Shown piece by piece: positions 1 through 6,197 of a stretch of 10,176 bases of DNA (position 1 is its first letter; every line of letters begins with the position of its first letter). The notes below the pieces were generated by a model, which was given only the letters and a program-made list of their open reading frames with translations, did no database searches and was not told the origin of the DNA. The DNA lies in assembly GCA_017397605.1 (NCBI GenBank), contig JAFQII010000034.1, forward strand, positions 1-10,176, read 5' to 3'. The DNA comes from Clostridia bacterium (GTDB lineage Bacteria > Bacillota > Clostridia > Oscillospirales > CAG-382). A program made the position numbers and the translations under genes.

Positions 1-1194
1 CTGGTCACCGGTTACGATATCATCACCTTCTGGGTATCCCGTATGATCTTCTCCGGTTTGGAGCACACGGGCAAAAAACCGTTCACCGACGTTTACGTTC
101 ACGGTCTCGTCCGCGACGCGTTGGGCAGAAAGATGTCCAAATCTCTCGGCAACGGTATCGATCCGCTGGAGATCATCTCCAAATACGGCTGTGACGCGTT
201 GCGCTTTACGCTGGTCAACGGCAACAGCCCCGGCAACGACATGCGTGTTTCCGACGAGCGTTTTGAGGCATCGCGCAACTTTGCCAACAAGATCTGGAAC
301 GCCGCACGCTTTGTCCTCATGAACCTTGACGATGACTGCACCGCGGACGAGCCCGTTTGGGAGCGCCTGCACGACGAGGACAAATGGGTAATTTCGCAGT
401 TCAATGCACTCACCAAAGAGGTCCGCGACAACCTCGACCGCTATGAGCTGGGTATCGCGCTGTCCAAGCTGTACGACTTTATCTGGGACATCTTCTGCGA
501 CTGGTACATCGAGCTGGTCAAGTCCCGTCTGAACGACAAGGGCACGCAGAGCAACCGCGATGCGCAGAGCGTTCTCGTCTATGTCCTCTCCGGCGTGATG
601 AAGCTGCTTCACCCCTTTATGCCCTTTATCACCGAGGAAATCTGGCAGACCCTGCCGCACAACGGCGAGTCGATCATGATCGCAGATTACCCCGCGTACA
701 CCGACGCGCATAACTTTCCCGAGGAAGAAGCGGCGATGCGTAAGGTTATCGACGCGATCCGCGCAGTACGTAACATCCGCAGCGAAATGAACGTTGCACA
801 CTCCCGTAAGGCGCATCTGCGCATTGTGACAAACGAGCCCGCAACGTTTGAAGGCAAAGACATGTTCTTTGTACGCCTCGCATCCGCTTCGGGCATCGAA
901 GTGACGACCGAGGCAGGCGACGAAAAGGGTTGCGTCCGCGCCATCACCGACGCGTGCGAGATTTTGATTCCGATCGCAGACATGATCGACCGCGAGGAAG
1001 AGCTTGCGCGTCTGACCAAGGAGCTCAACAACGCACTCGGCGAGATCGAACGTGCAGAAAAGAAGCTCGCAAACGCAGACTTTGTCGCCAAAGCGCCCGC
1101 TAAGCTCGTCGACGGCGAACACGCCAAGATCGAGAACTTTACCGCCAAGGCAGAAAAAATCCGCGCGGCGATTGAGAATTTGAATAATCTTTGA
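1..1194 (+). CDS. valS: Valyl-tRNA synthetase, C-terminal part (5' end outside window)
   Basis: This is the last 397 codons of valyl-tRNA synthetase, which charges tRNA-Val with valine in the cytoplasm. The frame is open from base 1 and ends at TGA 1192-1194; the HIGH motif and editing domain lie upstream of the window. Visible are the class I block GYDIITFWVSRMIF, then HGLVRDALGRKMSKSLGNGIDP with the KMSKS ATP-binding loop (bases 130-144), then NSPGNDMR and NFANKIWNAARFVLMNL, which are typical of ValRS. An anticodon-binding helical domain follows (PFMPFITEEIWQ). The last ~65 residues are charged and heptad-like (LARLTKELNNALGEIERAEKKL), matching the C-terminal coiled-coil arm that contacts tRNA. 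Nothing looks broken. The downstream neighbour is an Mrp-type ATPase; I recall folC as a frequent valS neighbour in Firmicutes, and it is not seen here. Confidence 0.97.
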   Translation: MVTGYDIITFWVSRMIFSGLEHTGKKPFTDVYVHGLVRDALGRKMSKSLGNGIDPLEIISKYGCDALRFTLVNGNSPGNDMRVSDERFEASRNFANKIWNAARFVLMNLDDDCTADEPVWERLHDEDKWVISQFNALTKEVRDNLDRYELGIALSKLYDFIWDIFCDWYIELVKSRLNDKGTQSNRDAQSVLVYVLSGVMKLLHPFMPFITEEIWQTLPHNGESIMIADYPAYTDAHNFPEEEAAMRKVIDAIRAVRNIRSEMNVAHSRKAHLRIVTNEPATFEGKDMFFVRLASASGIEVTTEAGDEKGCVRAITDACEILIPIADMIDREEELARLTKELNNALGEIERAEKKLANADFVAKAPAKLVDGEHAKIENFTAKAEKIRAAIENLNNL

Positions 1195-1340
1195 GGCTCT
1201 GCCTCAAACTCCGCTTAACCCCAAAGAAACGGATTGCCGAAAACTGTCGTTTTCGGAAAAACATCATAAAAGTTTTTGAAGATACATAAGAAACTTTTTT
1301 CAAAAAGTTTCTTATGCAGGGTTTGGGACAGAGTCCCAAC
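1190..1340. repeat. Composite inverted-repeat element between valS and mrp
   Basis: This non-coding stretch starts on the valS stop codon and ends just before the mrp ribosome-binding site. Its two ends are inverted copies of each other: 1190-1214 matches the reverse complement of 1316-1340 at 18 of 25 positions by eye. Each end is itself a hairpin: TTTGAGGC-TCT-GCCTCAAA at 1190-1208 and TTGGGAC-AGA-GTCCCAA at 1323-1339. Several differences between the ends come in pairs that keep each hairpin intact. Between them lie CCGAAAAC-TGTC-GTTTTCGG (1237-1256) and a 15-bp A/T-rich stem (1285-1316). This looks like a small non-autonomous palindromic intergenic repeat, MITE-like or REP-like. That class is an inference, because only one copy is visible. 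No coding potential was recognised. Confidence 0.6.
1285..1316. repeat. Perfect 15-bp inverted repeat with 2-nt spacer
   Basis: CATAAGAAACTTTTT (1285-1299) and AAAAAGTTTCTTATG (1302-1316) are exact reverse complements separated by only TC. In RNA the innermost pairs would open into a small loop. The stem is A/U-rich and is followed by CAGGG rather than a T-run, so it does not resemble a standard intrinsic terminator on the + strand. It sits inside the larger element at 1190-1340. Confidence 0.75.
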
Positions 1341-1363
1341 TATTATGGAAAGGAAACACAACC

Positions 1364-2182
1364 ATGTCCGAATGCACACACGATTGCTCGACCTGCGGTG
1401 AAAACTGCGCGTCGCGCAAGCCCGAGAGCCTGCTGGAAAAGCCGCACGAGCTGTCGGAGATCAAAAAAGTCATCGGTGTCGTCAGCGGCAAGGGCGGCGT
1501 AGGCAAATCGTCCGTCACGTCCATGCTGGCGGTACTGGCAAACCGCGCAGGGCTTTCCACCGCGATCCTTGACGCGGATATCACGGGTCCGTCCATTCCG
1601 AGAGCGTTTGGCATTCACGAAAAAGCGCTCGCATCGGAGGAAGGCATTTATCCCGTCCCCACCAAAACGGACATCCGCACGATGTCTGTCAACCTGCTGT
1701 TGGAAAACGAGACCGATCCCGTTGTCTGGCGCGGTCCCGTCATTGCAGGATGTGTCAAGCAGTTCTGGACGGACGTCATCTGGGGCAGAACCGACATCAT
1801 GTTTATCGACATGCCTCCGGGAACGGGCGACGTTCCGTTGACGGTGTTCCAGTCGATTCCGCTGGACGGCATCATCATTGTCACTTCCCCGCAGGAGCTG
1901 GTCAGCATGATCGTCGAAAAAGCGGTCAACATGGCAAAGCTGATGAACGTTCCCGTGCTCGGCTTGGTCGAGAACTTCTCTTACTTTGAATGCCCCGATT
2001 GCGGCAAGAAGCACTCCCCCTACGGCGAGAGCAAGCTGGAAGAAACCGCGGCTCGCTTCGGCATTCCCCACACCGCGCGTCTGCCGATCAACAACAAGAT
2101 CGCCGCGGCATGCGACGAGGGTATGATCGAGCTGTTTGAGGGCGACTGGCTGGATGAGCTGATCACCTCGCTCATCGTATAA
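1364..2182 (+). CDS. Mrp/NBP35-family Fe-S cluster carrier ATPase
   Basis: This 272-residue protein is a P-loop ATPase of the Mrp/ApbC/Nbp35 group, cytoplasmic scaffold or carrier proteins that hold Fe-S clusters and pass them to apo-proteins. A deviant Walker A, GKGGVGKSS, lies at residues 42-50. DADITGPSIPR follows at 70-80 and the switch/Walker B block FIDMPPGTGD at 147-156, all hallmark Mrp sequences. CPDC at 210-213 is the CxxC that would hold a bridging cluster at the dimer interface. The N-terminus has four cysteines at 4, 8, 11 and 15 (CTHDCSTCGENC), a possible extra metal or cluster site. The start follows AAAGGAAA at 1349-1356 with a 7-nt spacing. The 181 bases after valS hold the inverted-repeat element and no clear promoter, so co-transcription with valS is possible. 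A cysteine desulfurase gene lies 7 kb away on the same strand but is not in this operon. Confidence 0.93.
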   Translation: MSECTHDCSTCGENCASRKPESLLEKPHELSEIKKVIGVVSGKGGVGKSSVTSMLAVLANRAGLSTAILDADITGPSIPRAFGIHEKALASEEGIYPVPTKTDIRTMSVNLLLENETDPVVWRGPVIAGCVKQFWTDVIWGRTDIMFIDMPPGTGDVPLTVFQSIPLDGIIIVTSPQELVSMIVEKAVNMAKLMNVPVLGLVENFSYFECPDCGKKHSPYGESKLEETAARFGIPHTARLPINNKIAAACDEGMIELFEGDWLDELITSLIV

Positions 2183-2209
2183 CCGATCTGTCCGAAAGAG
2201 GCATCCACG

Positions 2210-2578
2210 ATGAAACAAACCGCTCTTTTGGTCGCGGCGGCGCTTTTGCTCACGCTGTGTCTCTCCGCGGCATCCTATTTTGTATGCGCCAACCATTCTT
2301 ATACGATCGGGTATTCCGACCTGCAGATCGACGAATATCATCTTGAGGGTAATACGTTTACGATCAAGGTCAGCGCCGACCTCGACGGCGAGTATCTGTA
2401 CAAGGTAATCGCAACGCAAAACGGTGAGCCCGGCGAGCTGGAGCTGACGTTCCGCGGCGGCAAACAGCCGAGCCTTGCGCAGACACTCGACAAAGCGGAG
2501 GCAACGTTTGAGATCGAAGTCCCCGCAGGTACAACGCGCATCGTTTGCGACGATATGACCGTCTACACCATTGACTGA
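2210..2578 (+). CDS. Small membrane-anchored or exported protein, function unknown
   Basis: This is an uncharacterised 122-residue protein. Residues 2-28 form a lysine-led hydrophobic stretch (KQTALLVAAALLLTLCLSAASYF), so it is either secreted or held by an N-terminal membrane anchor. I see no good lipobox: the cysteines at about 17 and 26 lack a proper L-x-[AGS]-C context. The remaining ~95 residues are polar and rich in alternating hydrophobic positions, with repeated short strand-like runs (NTFTIKVSADLDGEYLYKVI, ATFEIEVPAG, MTVYTID), suggesting a small all-beta domain. AGAGG at 2197-2201 lies 8 nt before the ATG. It begins 27 nt after the mrp stop and is followed by the lipoprotein gene, so the three probably share a transcript. 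I recognise no family. Confidence 0.75.
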   Translation: MKQTALLVAAALLLTLCLSAASYFVCANHSYTIGYSDLQIDEYHLEGNTFTIKVSADLDGEYLYKVIATQNGEPGELELTFRGGKQPSLAQTLDKAEATFEIEVPAGTTRIVCDDMTVYTID

Positions 2579-2595
2579 TGAGGAGGATTTGCTGT

Positions 2596-3153
2596 ATGAA
2601 AATCAAAACCACCCTGCTGTTACTGCTTGTTTGTCTTTGCACCGTGCTTTCGGGATGCGGTAATGCGGCATCAACCGAATCCACAGACGTGCCCGACGGT
2701 TGCGTCCGTACCGAAAACGATGCAGTCGACTACAGCTTTTGCTATCTCTCCACATGGGAACTTGACGAAAACGAAGGCATGATCGGCATCAAATACAACG
2801 TTGCCGAAAAAGGTGCGATCGCGTATGCAAGCATTTCGACCATGGCGTTTCAGTTGAGCGATACGTCCATGCTCGCAAACGCGTACTGGGACAGCCACCG
2901 CGCAGAGCTGACCGACCTCTACGGCGACAAGCTCAACGTCCTGTCCGAAAAAGCGGAGACCAAGCTCGGCGGCGTCGTTGCCAACCGCAACCGCTATACC
3001 GTTGCGCTGTCGGACGTTACATACACGTTTGACCAGATCATCTGCGTCCGAAACGGTCAGGTCTACATCGTGACCTTGACCGCCCCCGAATTGGGCTACG
3101 AGACCGCCGTTCCCTGTCTGGAAACCGTGCTGTCCACATTTACATTCAAATAA
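2596..3153 (+). CDS. Lipoprotein, PsbP/DcrB-like appearance
   Basis: This is a 185-residue lipoprotein. The N-terminus MKIKTTLLLLLVCLCTVLSGC has a charged head, a hydrophobic core and the lipobox LSGC, so C21 should be lipidated and the protein tethered outside the cytoplasmic membrane. The mature part begins with a serine/threonine-rich linker. It then follows the order 'sequence ending in tryptophan after a short strand (FCYLSTWELDE), ISTMAF, a helical middle, then LSEKAETKLGGVVANRNRYT and a final VPCLETVLSTFTFK'. This resembles the PsbP/DcrB/Mog1 fold group seen in many bacterial lipoproteins. The match is by general pattern only. I chose ATG 2596 over the in-frame ATG at 2578 because AGGAGG (2581-2586) lies 9 nt before 2596 and the lipoprotein signal begins there. 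It starts 17 nt after the preceding stop and is followed by a strong terminator. Confidence 0.85.
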   Translation: MKIKTTLLLLLVCLCTVLSGCGNAASTESTDVPDGCVRTENDAVDYSFCYLSTWELDENEGMIGIKYNVAEKGAIAYASISTMAFQLSDTSMLANAYWDSHRAELTDLYGDKLNVLSEKAETKLGGVVANRNRYTVALSDVTYTFDQIICVRNGQVYIVTLTAPELGYETAVPCLETVLSTFTFK

Positions 3154-3165
3154 TCATTTTCTCCT

Positions 3166-3199
3166 AAAAAGGCGGCTTTCGTAAAAAGTCGCCTTTTTT
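3166..3199 (+). terminator. Intrinsic terminator after the mrp-lipoprotein run
   Basis: AAAAAGGCGGCTTT pairs with AAAGTCGCCTTTTT around the loop CGTAA (3180-3184), with one G-T wobble at 3175/3189. The GGCG/CGCC core runs straight into six T residues (3194-3199). It lies 13 nt after the lipoprotein stop codon. Confidence 0.92.
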
Positions 3200-3239
3200 G
3201 TACGTGTTGTAAATATTTCCCATGCGAGTCTGTTTTCGA

Positions 3240-3268
3240 TTGACAAATGTATGCATGTGTGCTATAGT
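3240..3268 (+). promoter_or_regulatory. Sigma-A promoter for the AT-rich lipoprotein gene
   Basis: A perfect -35, TTGACA (3240-3245), and -10 TATAGT (3263-3268) are separated by exactly 17 bp. TGC precedes the -10, giving an extended -10 (TGnTATAGT). It lies about 40 bp after the upstream terminator and predicts a start near 3275. The leader to the ATG would be about 130 nt and contains a weak A/T stem, TAAAAAA-TCAAC-TTTTTTA (3282-3300). I recognise no riboswitch in it. Confidence 0.8.
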
Positions 3269-3403
3269 CAAATCAAGGAAGTAAAAAATCAACTTTTTTA
3301 TAGACGAAAGGCGTATAAAAGACAGAATTGCAAGGCAACGAAAACGAGTTTTGCGGCGCCTGTATTGACGCTGTCAAAAACCGTATTTATAAGGAGGAAA
3401 GAT

Positions 3404-4009
3404 ATGATAAAGAAGTTTCTTGTGCTGTTGTTTATACCGATGCTTATCCTTGCGTTGTCAAGTTGTCAAAAAGAAACGGACAGTGCCGAACCTGATGTTT
3501 TATATCGTTTTCATGATATGACCTCCTTTTATCAATGGGTCGAGTCGCAAGGCGAGCTTTTGTCGGAAAACGCTTTGCTTAGCACAAATGAAGCCGAAAA
3601 CCTTGTAATCCCAACTCTTCAGATTGATGATTATGGCTTGGAATATGTTGATGTGCATCCGAATTGTTTTCGCTACTCGTTTTTGCCGCTTGAACGGTTG
3701 GCGTCTCAAGACAGAGTAGTCGACCCCAAAGATATAGTTGTTGTTATTAAAACAAGCCAAATTGATTTTGATGCACAAATGGAATCCATGAAATCGAGGA
3801 TCCCGGCGGAAGATGAACATGGGCTGACAAAATATGATGGATTCGCGTATCGAAAAAAACACAACACATGGTATATCAACCATAACGGAACATTTATTTC
3901 GATCGTATTCCCCGATACAATCGTTCTTGAAAGTACCGATCAAATCAGCGAGTATTTCACTTTCGAGGAATACGGCTCTCGCAACGAACATTCACTGGTT
4001 ACGGAGTAA
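3404..4009 (+). CDS. Lipoprotein of unknown function, AT-richer than neighbours
   Basis: This is a 201-residue lipoprotein. MIKKFLVLLFIPMLILALSSC is a clear lipoprotein signal with lipobox LSSC, so C21 is the expected lipidated residue. The mature domain (about 180 residues) is acidic with no repeats. Recognisable stretches such as FHDMTSFYQWVESQGELLSENAL and a final NTWYINHNGTFISIVFPD match no family I can name. The frame is open back to 3251, but AAGGAGGAAA (3391-3400) sits directly before ATG 3404 and the signal peptide starts there, so the upstream part is leader. Base composition differs from the neighbours: codons such as GTT, TTA, GAT and AAT are frequent, and two sampled 60-base lines hold 24 and 29 G/C against 37 in a line of the lipoprotein gene just upstream. 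With its own promoter, it looks like an independent, possibly acquired, gene. Confidence 0.85.
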   Translation: MIKKFLVLLFIPMLILALSSCQKETDSAEPDVLYRFHDMTSFYQWVESQGELLSENALLSTNEAENLVIPTLQIDDYGLEYVDVHPNCFRYSFLPLERLASQDRVVDPKDIVVVIKTSQIDFDAQMESMKSRIPAEDEHGLTKYDGFAYRKKHNTWYINHNGTFISIVFPDTIVLESTDQISEYFTFEEYGSRNEHSLVTE

Positions 4010-4031
4010 TATCAGACATCCCACAACACAA

Positions 4032-4059
4032 AACGGACACGGTTTTTGCCGTGTCCGTT
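4032..4059. terminator. Terminator hairpin between convergent genes, probably bidirectional
   Basis: AACGGACACGG (4032-4042) and CCGTGTCCGTT (4049-4059) form a perfect 11-bp stem with loop TTTTTG. On the + strand it is followed by TTCTTTGT. On the - strand the stem is followed by TTTTGTGTTG. It lies between the lipoprotein stop (4009) and the isomerase stop (4074), which face each other. Confidence 0.85.
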
Positions 4060-4073
4060 CTTTGTATATATTC

Positions 4074-4892
4074 TTATTTACCCAGCAGACCGCACAGGTA
4101 TTCTGCGGAGCAGCCTGCGGATTGCATCGGGGTGTCGCCCTCTGCGGGGGAGTCCTGCTCGACGATCAGCCAGTCCGTGCCTGCCTGTTCTGCCGCTGTC
4201 AATACTGCGGGGACGTTCTGCACACCGCGTCCGACGGGCATAAGCATCAAAGCTTTTGCGTCGGGAGCGACCGTGTGCGCAACGCCCAGCGTGTCGTAAT
4301 GCTCCTGCGTGTGGTCGCCGACGTAGTCCTTGAGGTGCAAAAGCGGTGCTTTGCCGTTATGCTTGGCAAGAAGTTCGGTGAGGTCCGTGCCGACGATGTG
4401 CGCCCAGCAGATGTCGATTTCCGTACCGTCCACGCAGTCGTACAGCCACTCGAGCATATATCTGCCGTCGGGCATCATTTTAAACTCAAAATCGTGGTTG
4501 TGGTACAGCAGTTGAATTCTCTGCGCCTTGCATTCTGCCGCAATCTCCGAGATCAGCGTGCGTGCGCTCTCCCAGTTTGCGCCGTCGGGGCGGTCTTCGT
4601 TTGCCATACTTGCGATCGCAATGTATTTGCATCCTGCCTCAGCGTACTGCGCGATGACTTCCGAAGCAGACTTGTCGCCTCTGAATTCCCACAAGCCCGT
4701 GTGTGCGGAGATAATCTCTAAGCCGTGCGAGGACGCCAGCGCGCGGAACTCCGCAGGCGTGTGTCCATAGAGCCCTGCGAGCTCTACGCCCTCATAACCC
4801 ATTTCGGACAGCGCACGCAACGTGCCGTCCAAATCGTTTGCCGCATCGTCGCGGACGGAATACAATTGAATACCGAGTTTAAAGTTTTTCAT
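4074..4892 (-). CDS. Sugar phosphate isomerase/epimerase-like TIM-barrel protein
   Basis: This 272-residue protein belongs to the xylose-isomerase-like TIM-barrel group (IolE/YcjR-type 'sugar phosphate isomerase/epimerase'), cytoplasmic metal-dependent enzymes acting on sugars or inositol derivatives; the exact substrate cannot be told. The N-terminal GIQLYSVRDD is the group's usual first strand, followed by MGYEGVELAGLYG. YHNHDFEF at 130-137 holds a conserved metal-site glutamate (E136). Further candidates are D160 (EIDICWA), H186 (LLHLKDY) and E245 (WLIVEQD), giving the usual E-D-H-E set. The length fits the family. The start ATG (4890-4892) follows AAAGGAAA on the - strand, and that site overlaps the aminopeptidase stop codon 13 nt upstream. 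The two genes are therefore very likely one transcript and perhaps translationally coupled. No transporter or regulator nearby hints at a substrate. Confidence 0.9.
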   Translation of the reverse strand: MKNFKLGIQLYSVRDDAANDLDGTLRALSEMGYEGVELAGLYGHTPAEFRALASSHGLEIISAHTGLWEFRGDKSASEVIAQYAEAGCKYIAIASMANEDRPDGANWESARTLISEIAAECKAQRIQLLYHNHDFEFKMMPDGRYMLEWLYDCVDGTEIDICWAHIVGTDLTELLAKHNGKAPLLHLKDYVGDHTQEHYDTLGVAHTVAPDAKALMLMPVGRGVQNVPAVLTAAEQAGTDWLIVEQDSPAEGDTPMQSAGCSAEYLCGLLGK

Positions 4893-4905
4893 CGTTTGTT
4901 TCCTT

Positions 4906-6132
4906 TCAGAGTGCCCAGTTGCCGTCTTTAAAGATCTGTGTTGCGACGCCGTCCTTATAGCCGACGATCGACATGTCGGGCGTACCGATCATAAAGTCTA
5001 CGTGGATCAGCGAGTCGTTGACACCCAGCTCGTCAAACTGCTCCTTGGTCATGTTCTCAAAGCCCTCGACGCAATTGCTGTAGCCTCTGCCTGCCGCAAC
5101 GTGACAGCTTGCATTCTCGTCAAACAAGGTGTTGTAATACAACAAATTCTGGTTGGAGATCGGCGAATCCGCGGGAACGAGTGCCAGTTCGCCCAGCATC
5201 AATGCGCCCTCGTCGGAACCGAGCATGCTGTCCAGCGCCGCTTTGCCCTCTTTGGCATCCCACTCGACCGCCTTGCCGTCCTTGTACGCGATCCAAAAAT
5301 CCTTGATCAGCGTGCCCTGATACGAAAGCGGCATCGACGCGACCAGCTTGCCGTCGCAGCAGCCCTTTTTGGGGGTGGTAAACACCTCTTCGGTCGGCAT
5401 GTTGGGGTTGAAGAACGTACCGCCCAGCGTTTTTTCGCCGCCCGCGCACCAAAGCGACTGCGGCATCAGCGTGCAACGGAAATCCGTGCCGAGGCCGTTT
5501 TTGTATTCCAGATAATCAAAGCGGTAGCTGTTGAGCTGCTCGCATTTCTGCGCCATGAGTGCGTTCTTTTCCTGCCATGCGGCGATCGGATCGTTCTCCT
5601 CGGTCACAAGGCATGCTTCAAAGATCGCGTTCCAAAGCTTTTCCACCGCGGTGGAGGTGCGCTCGCCGGGGAACACCTTTTTTGCCCATGCCTTGCCGGG
5701 AACCGCCGCGACCAACCACTGATAGCGGTTTTCCATCTGCTCGCGGTAGGGCTTGAGGATGGGATACTGACGCTGACGAACCTTTTTTGCCTTGTCCTGA
5801 TTAAGGTTCTTCATGCCGTCGGGATCCTCGGAGCAAATACGGATCATCGCGGGGAGCGTTTCTGCTTCTTCTTTCAGCTTTGCTTCTTTCCAGGGCGCAA
5901 CACGCGACAAGGAAGTCAGCGTGCGGTGGCGGTACGCCAGCGTGGTCAGCGTCTGATTGGACCACTCGATCTGCACGTCGCCCGCGCCTGCCTTGTATGC
6001 CTCGTCTGCCAGAATTTCGACAAACGGATAGATCTCCGTGTCGGCACGGACGATCAAGGTCTGTCCTTTTTGAATGTTGACGCCCATGCGGACCAGCAAG
6101 CGGGCGTATTTTCTTTGCATGGATTTTTTCAT
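4906..6132 (-). CDS. M29-family (thermophilic type) metalloaminopeptidase
   Basis: This 408-residue cytoplasmic aminopeptidase is of the M29 family (AmpS/aminopeptidase T type), which removes N-terminal residues from peptides using two metal ions. The N-terminal domain has the family pattern KYARLLVRMGVNIQKGQTL. The catalytic domain holds NMPTEEVFTTP (244-254), LGELALVP (313-320), ENASCHVAAGRGY (339-351) and IHVDFMIG (376-383). By family comparison the metal ligands and catalytic residues are E249, E315, H344, Y351, H377 and D379, all present. The protein ends NGNWAL, as is usual. AAAGGAA lies 8 nt before ATG 6132 on the - strand. Upstream is a terminator-like hairpin after yajC, with no room for a promoter between it and the Shine-Dalgarno site. 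Transcription therefore needs read-through or a promoter within yajC. The isomerase gene follows after 13 nt. Confidence 0.95.
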   Translation of the reverse strand: MKKSMQRKYARLLVRMGVNIQKGQTLIVRADTEIYPFVEILADEAYKAGAGDVQIEWSNQTLTTLAYRHRTLTSLSRVAPWKEAKLKEEAETLPAMIRICSEDPDGMKNLNQDKAKKVRQRQYPILKPYREQMENRYQWLVAAVPGKAWAKKVFPGERTSTAVEKLWNAIFEACLVTEENDPIAAWQEKNALMAQKCEQLNSYRFDYLEYKNGLGTDFRCTLMPQSLWCAGGEKTLGGTFFNPNMPTEEVFTTPKKGCCDGKLVASMPLSYQGTLIKDFWIAYKDGKAVEWDAKEGKAALDSMLGSDEGALMLGELALVPADSPISNQNLLYYNTLFDENASCHVAAGRGYSNCVEGFENMTKEQFDELGVNDSLIHVDFMIGTPDMSIVGYKDGVATQIFKDGNWAL

Positions 6133-6150
6133 AGCTGTATTTCCTTTCTC

Positions 6151-6197
6151 AAAAAAAGGCAGGACTCACCACACGGATGCGCGGCAAGTCCTTTTTC
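6151..6197 (-). terminator. Terminator or attenuator-like hairpin after yajC
   Basis: Read on the - strand, AGGACTTG-CCGCGC, loop ATCC, GTGTGG-TG-AGTCCT forms a 14-bp stem with several G-U pairs (6161-6192). It is followed by GCC and a run of seven T residues (6151-6157 as A on the + strand), and a short A-run precedes it. It begins just after the yajC stop codon. Its T-run ends only 4 nt before the aminopeptidase Shine-Dalgarno site, so it may act as a partial terminator or attenuator rather than an operon end. Confidence 0.75.

Noticed and set aside
1237..1256. CCGAAAAC-TGTC-GTTTTCGG hairpin as the valS terminator
   Set aside because: It is followed by AAAAACATC, with no T-run on either strand; better seen as part of the composite inverted-repeat element.
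1343..2419. Open - strand frame of 358 codons opposite mrp
   Set aside because: mrp is certain on the + strand; the antisense product is arginine/aspartate-rich low-complexity sequence with no domain.
2578..2595. Upstream ATG for the PsbP/DcrB-like lipoprotein (overlapping the previous stop as TGATG)
   Set aside because: It would put the AGGAGG site inside the coding region and six residues before the signal peptide; ATG 2596 has the correct spacing and begins the lipoprotein signal.
3365..3393. Second promoter-like pair TTGACG-17 bp-TATAAG before the lipoprotein
   Set aside because: Transcription would begin around 3400, after the Shine-Dalgarno site at 3391-3400, so it could not give a normally translated mRNA.
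3251..3403. N-terminal extension of the AT-rich lipoprotein frame to 3251
   Set aside because: The extra 51 codons include the predicted promoter -10 and the strong Shine-Dalgarno site; the lipoprotein signal begins at 3404.
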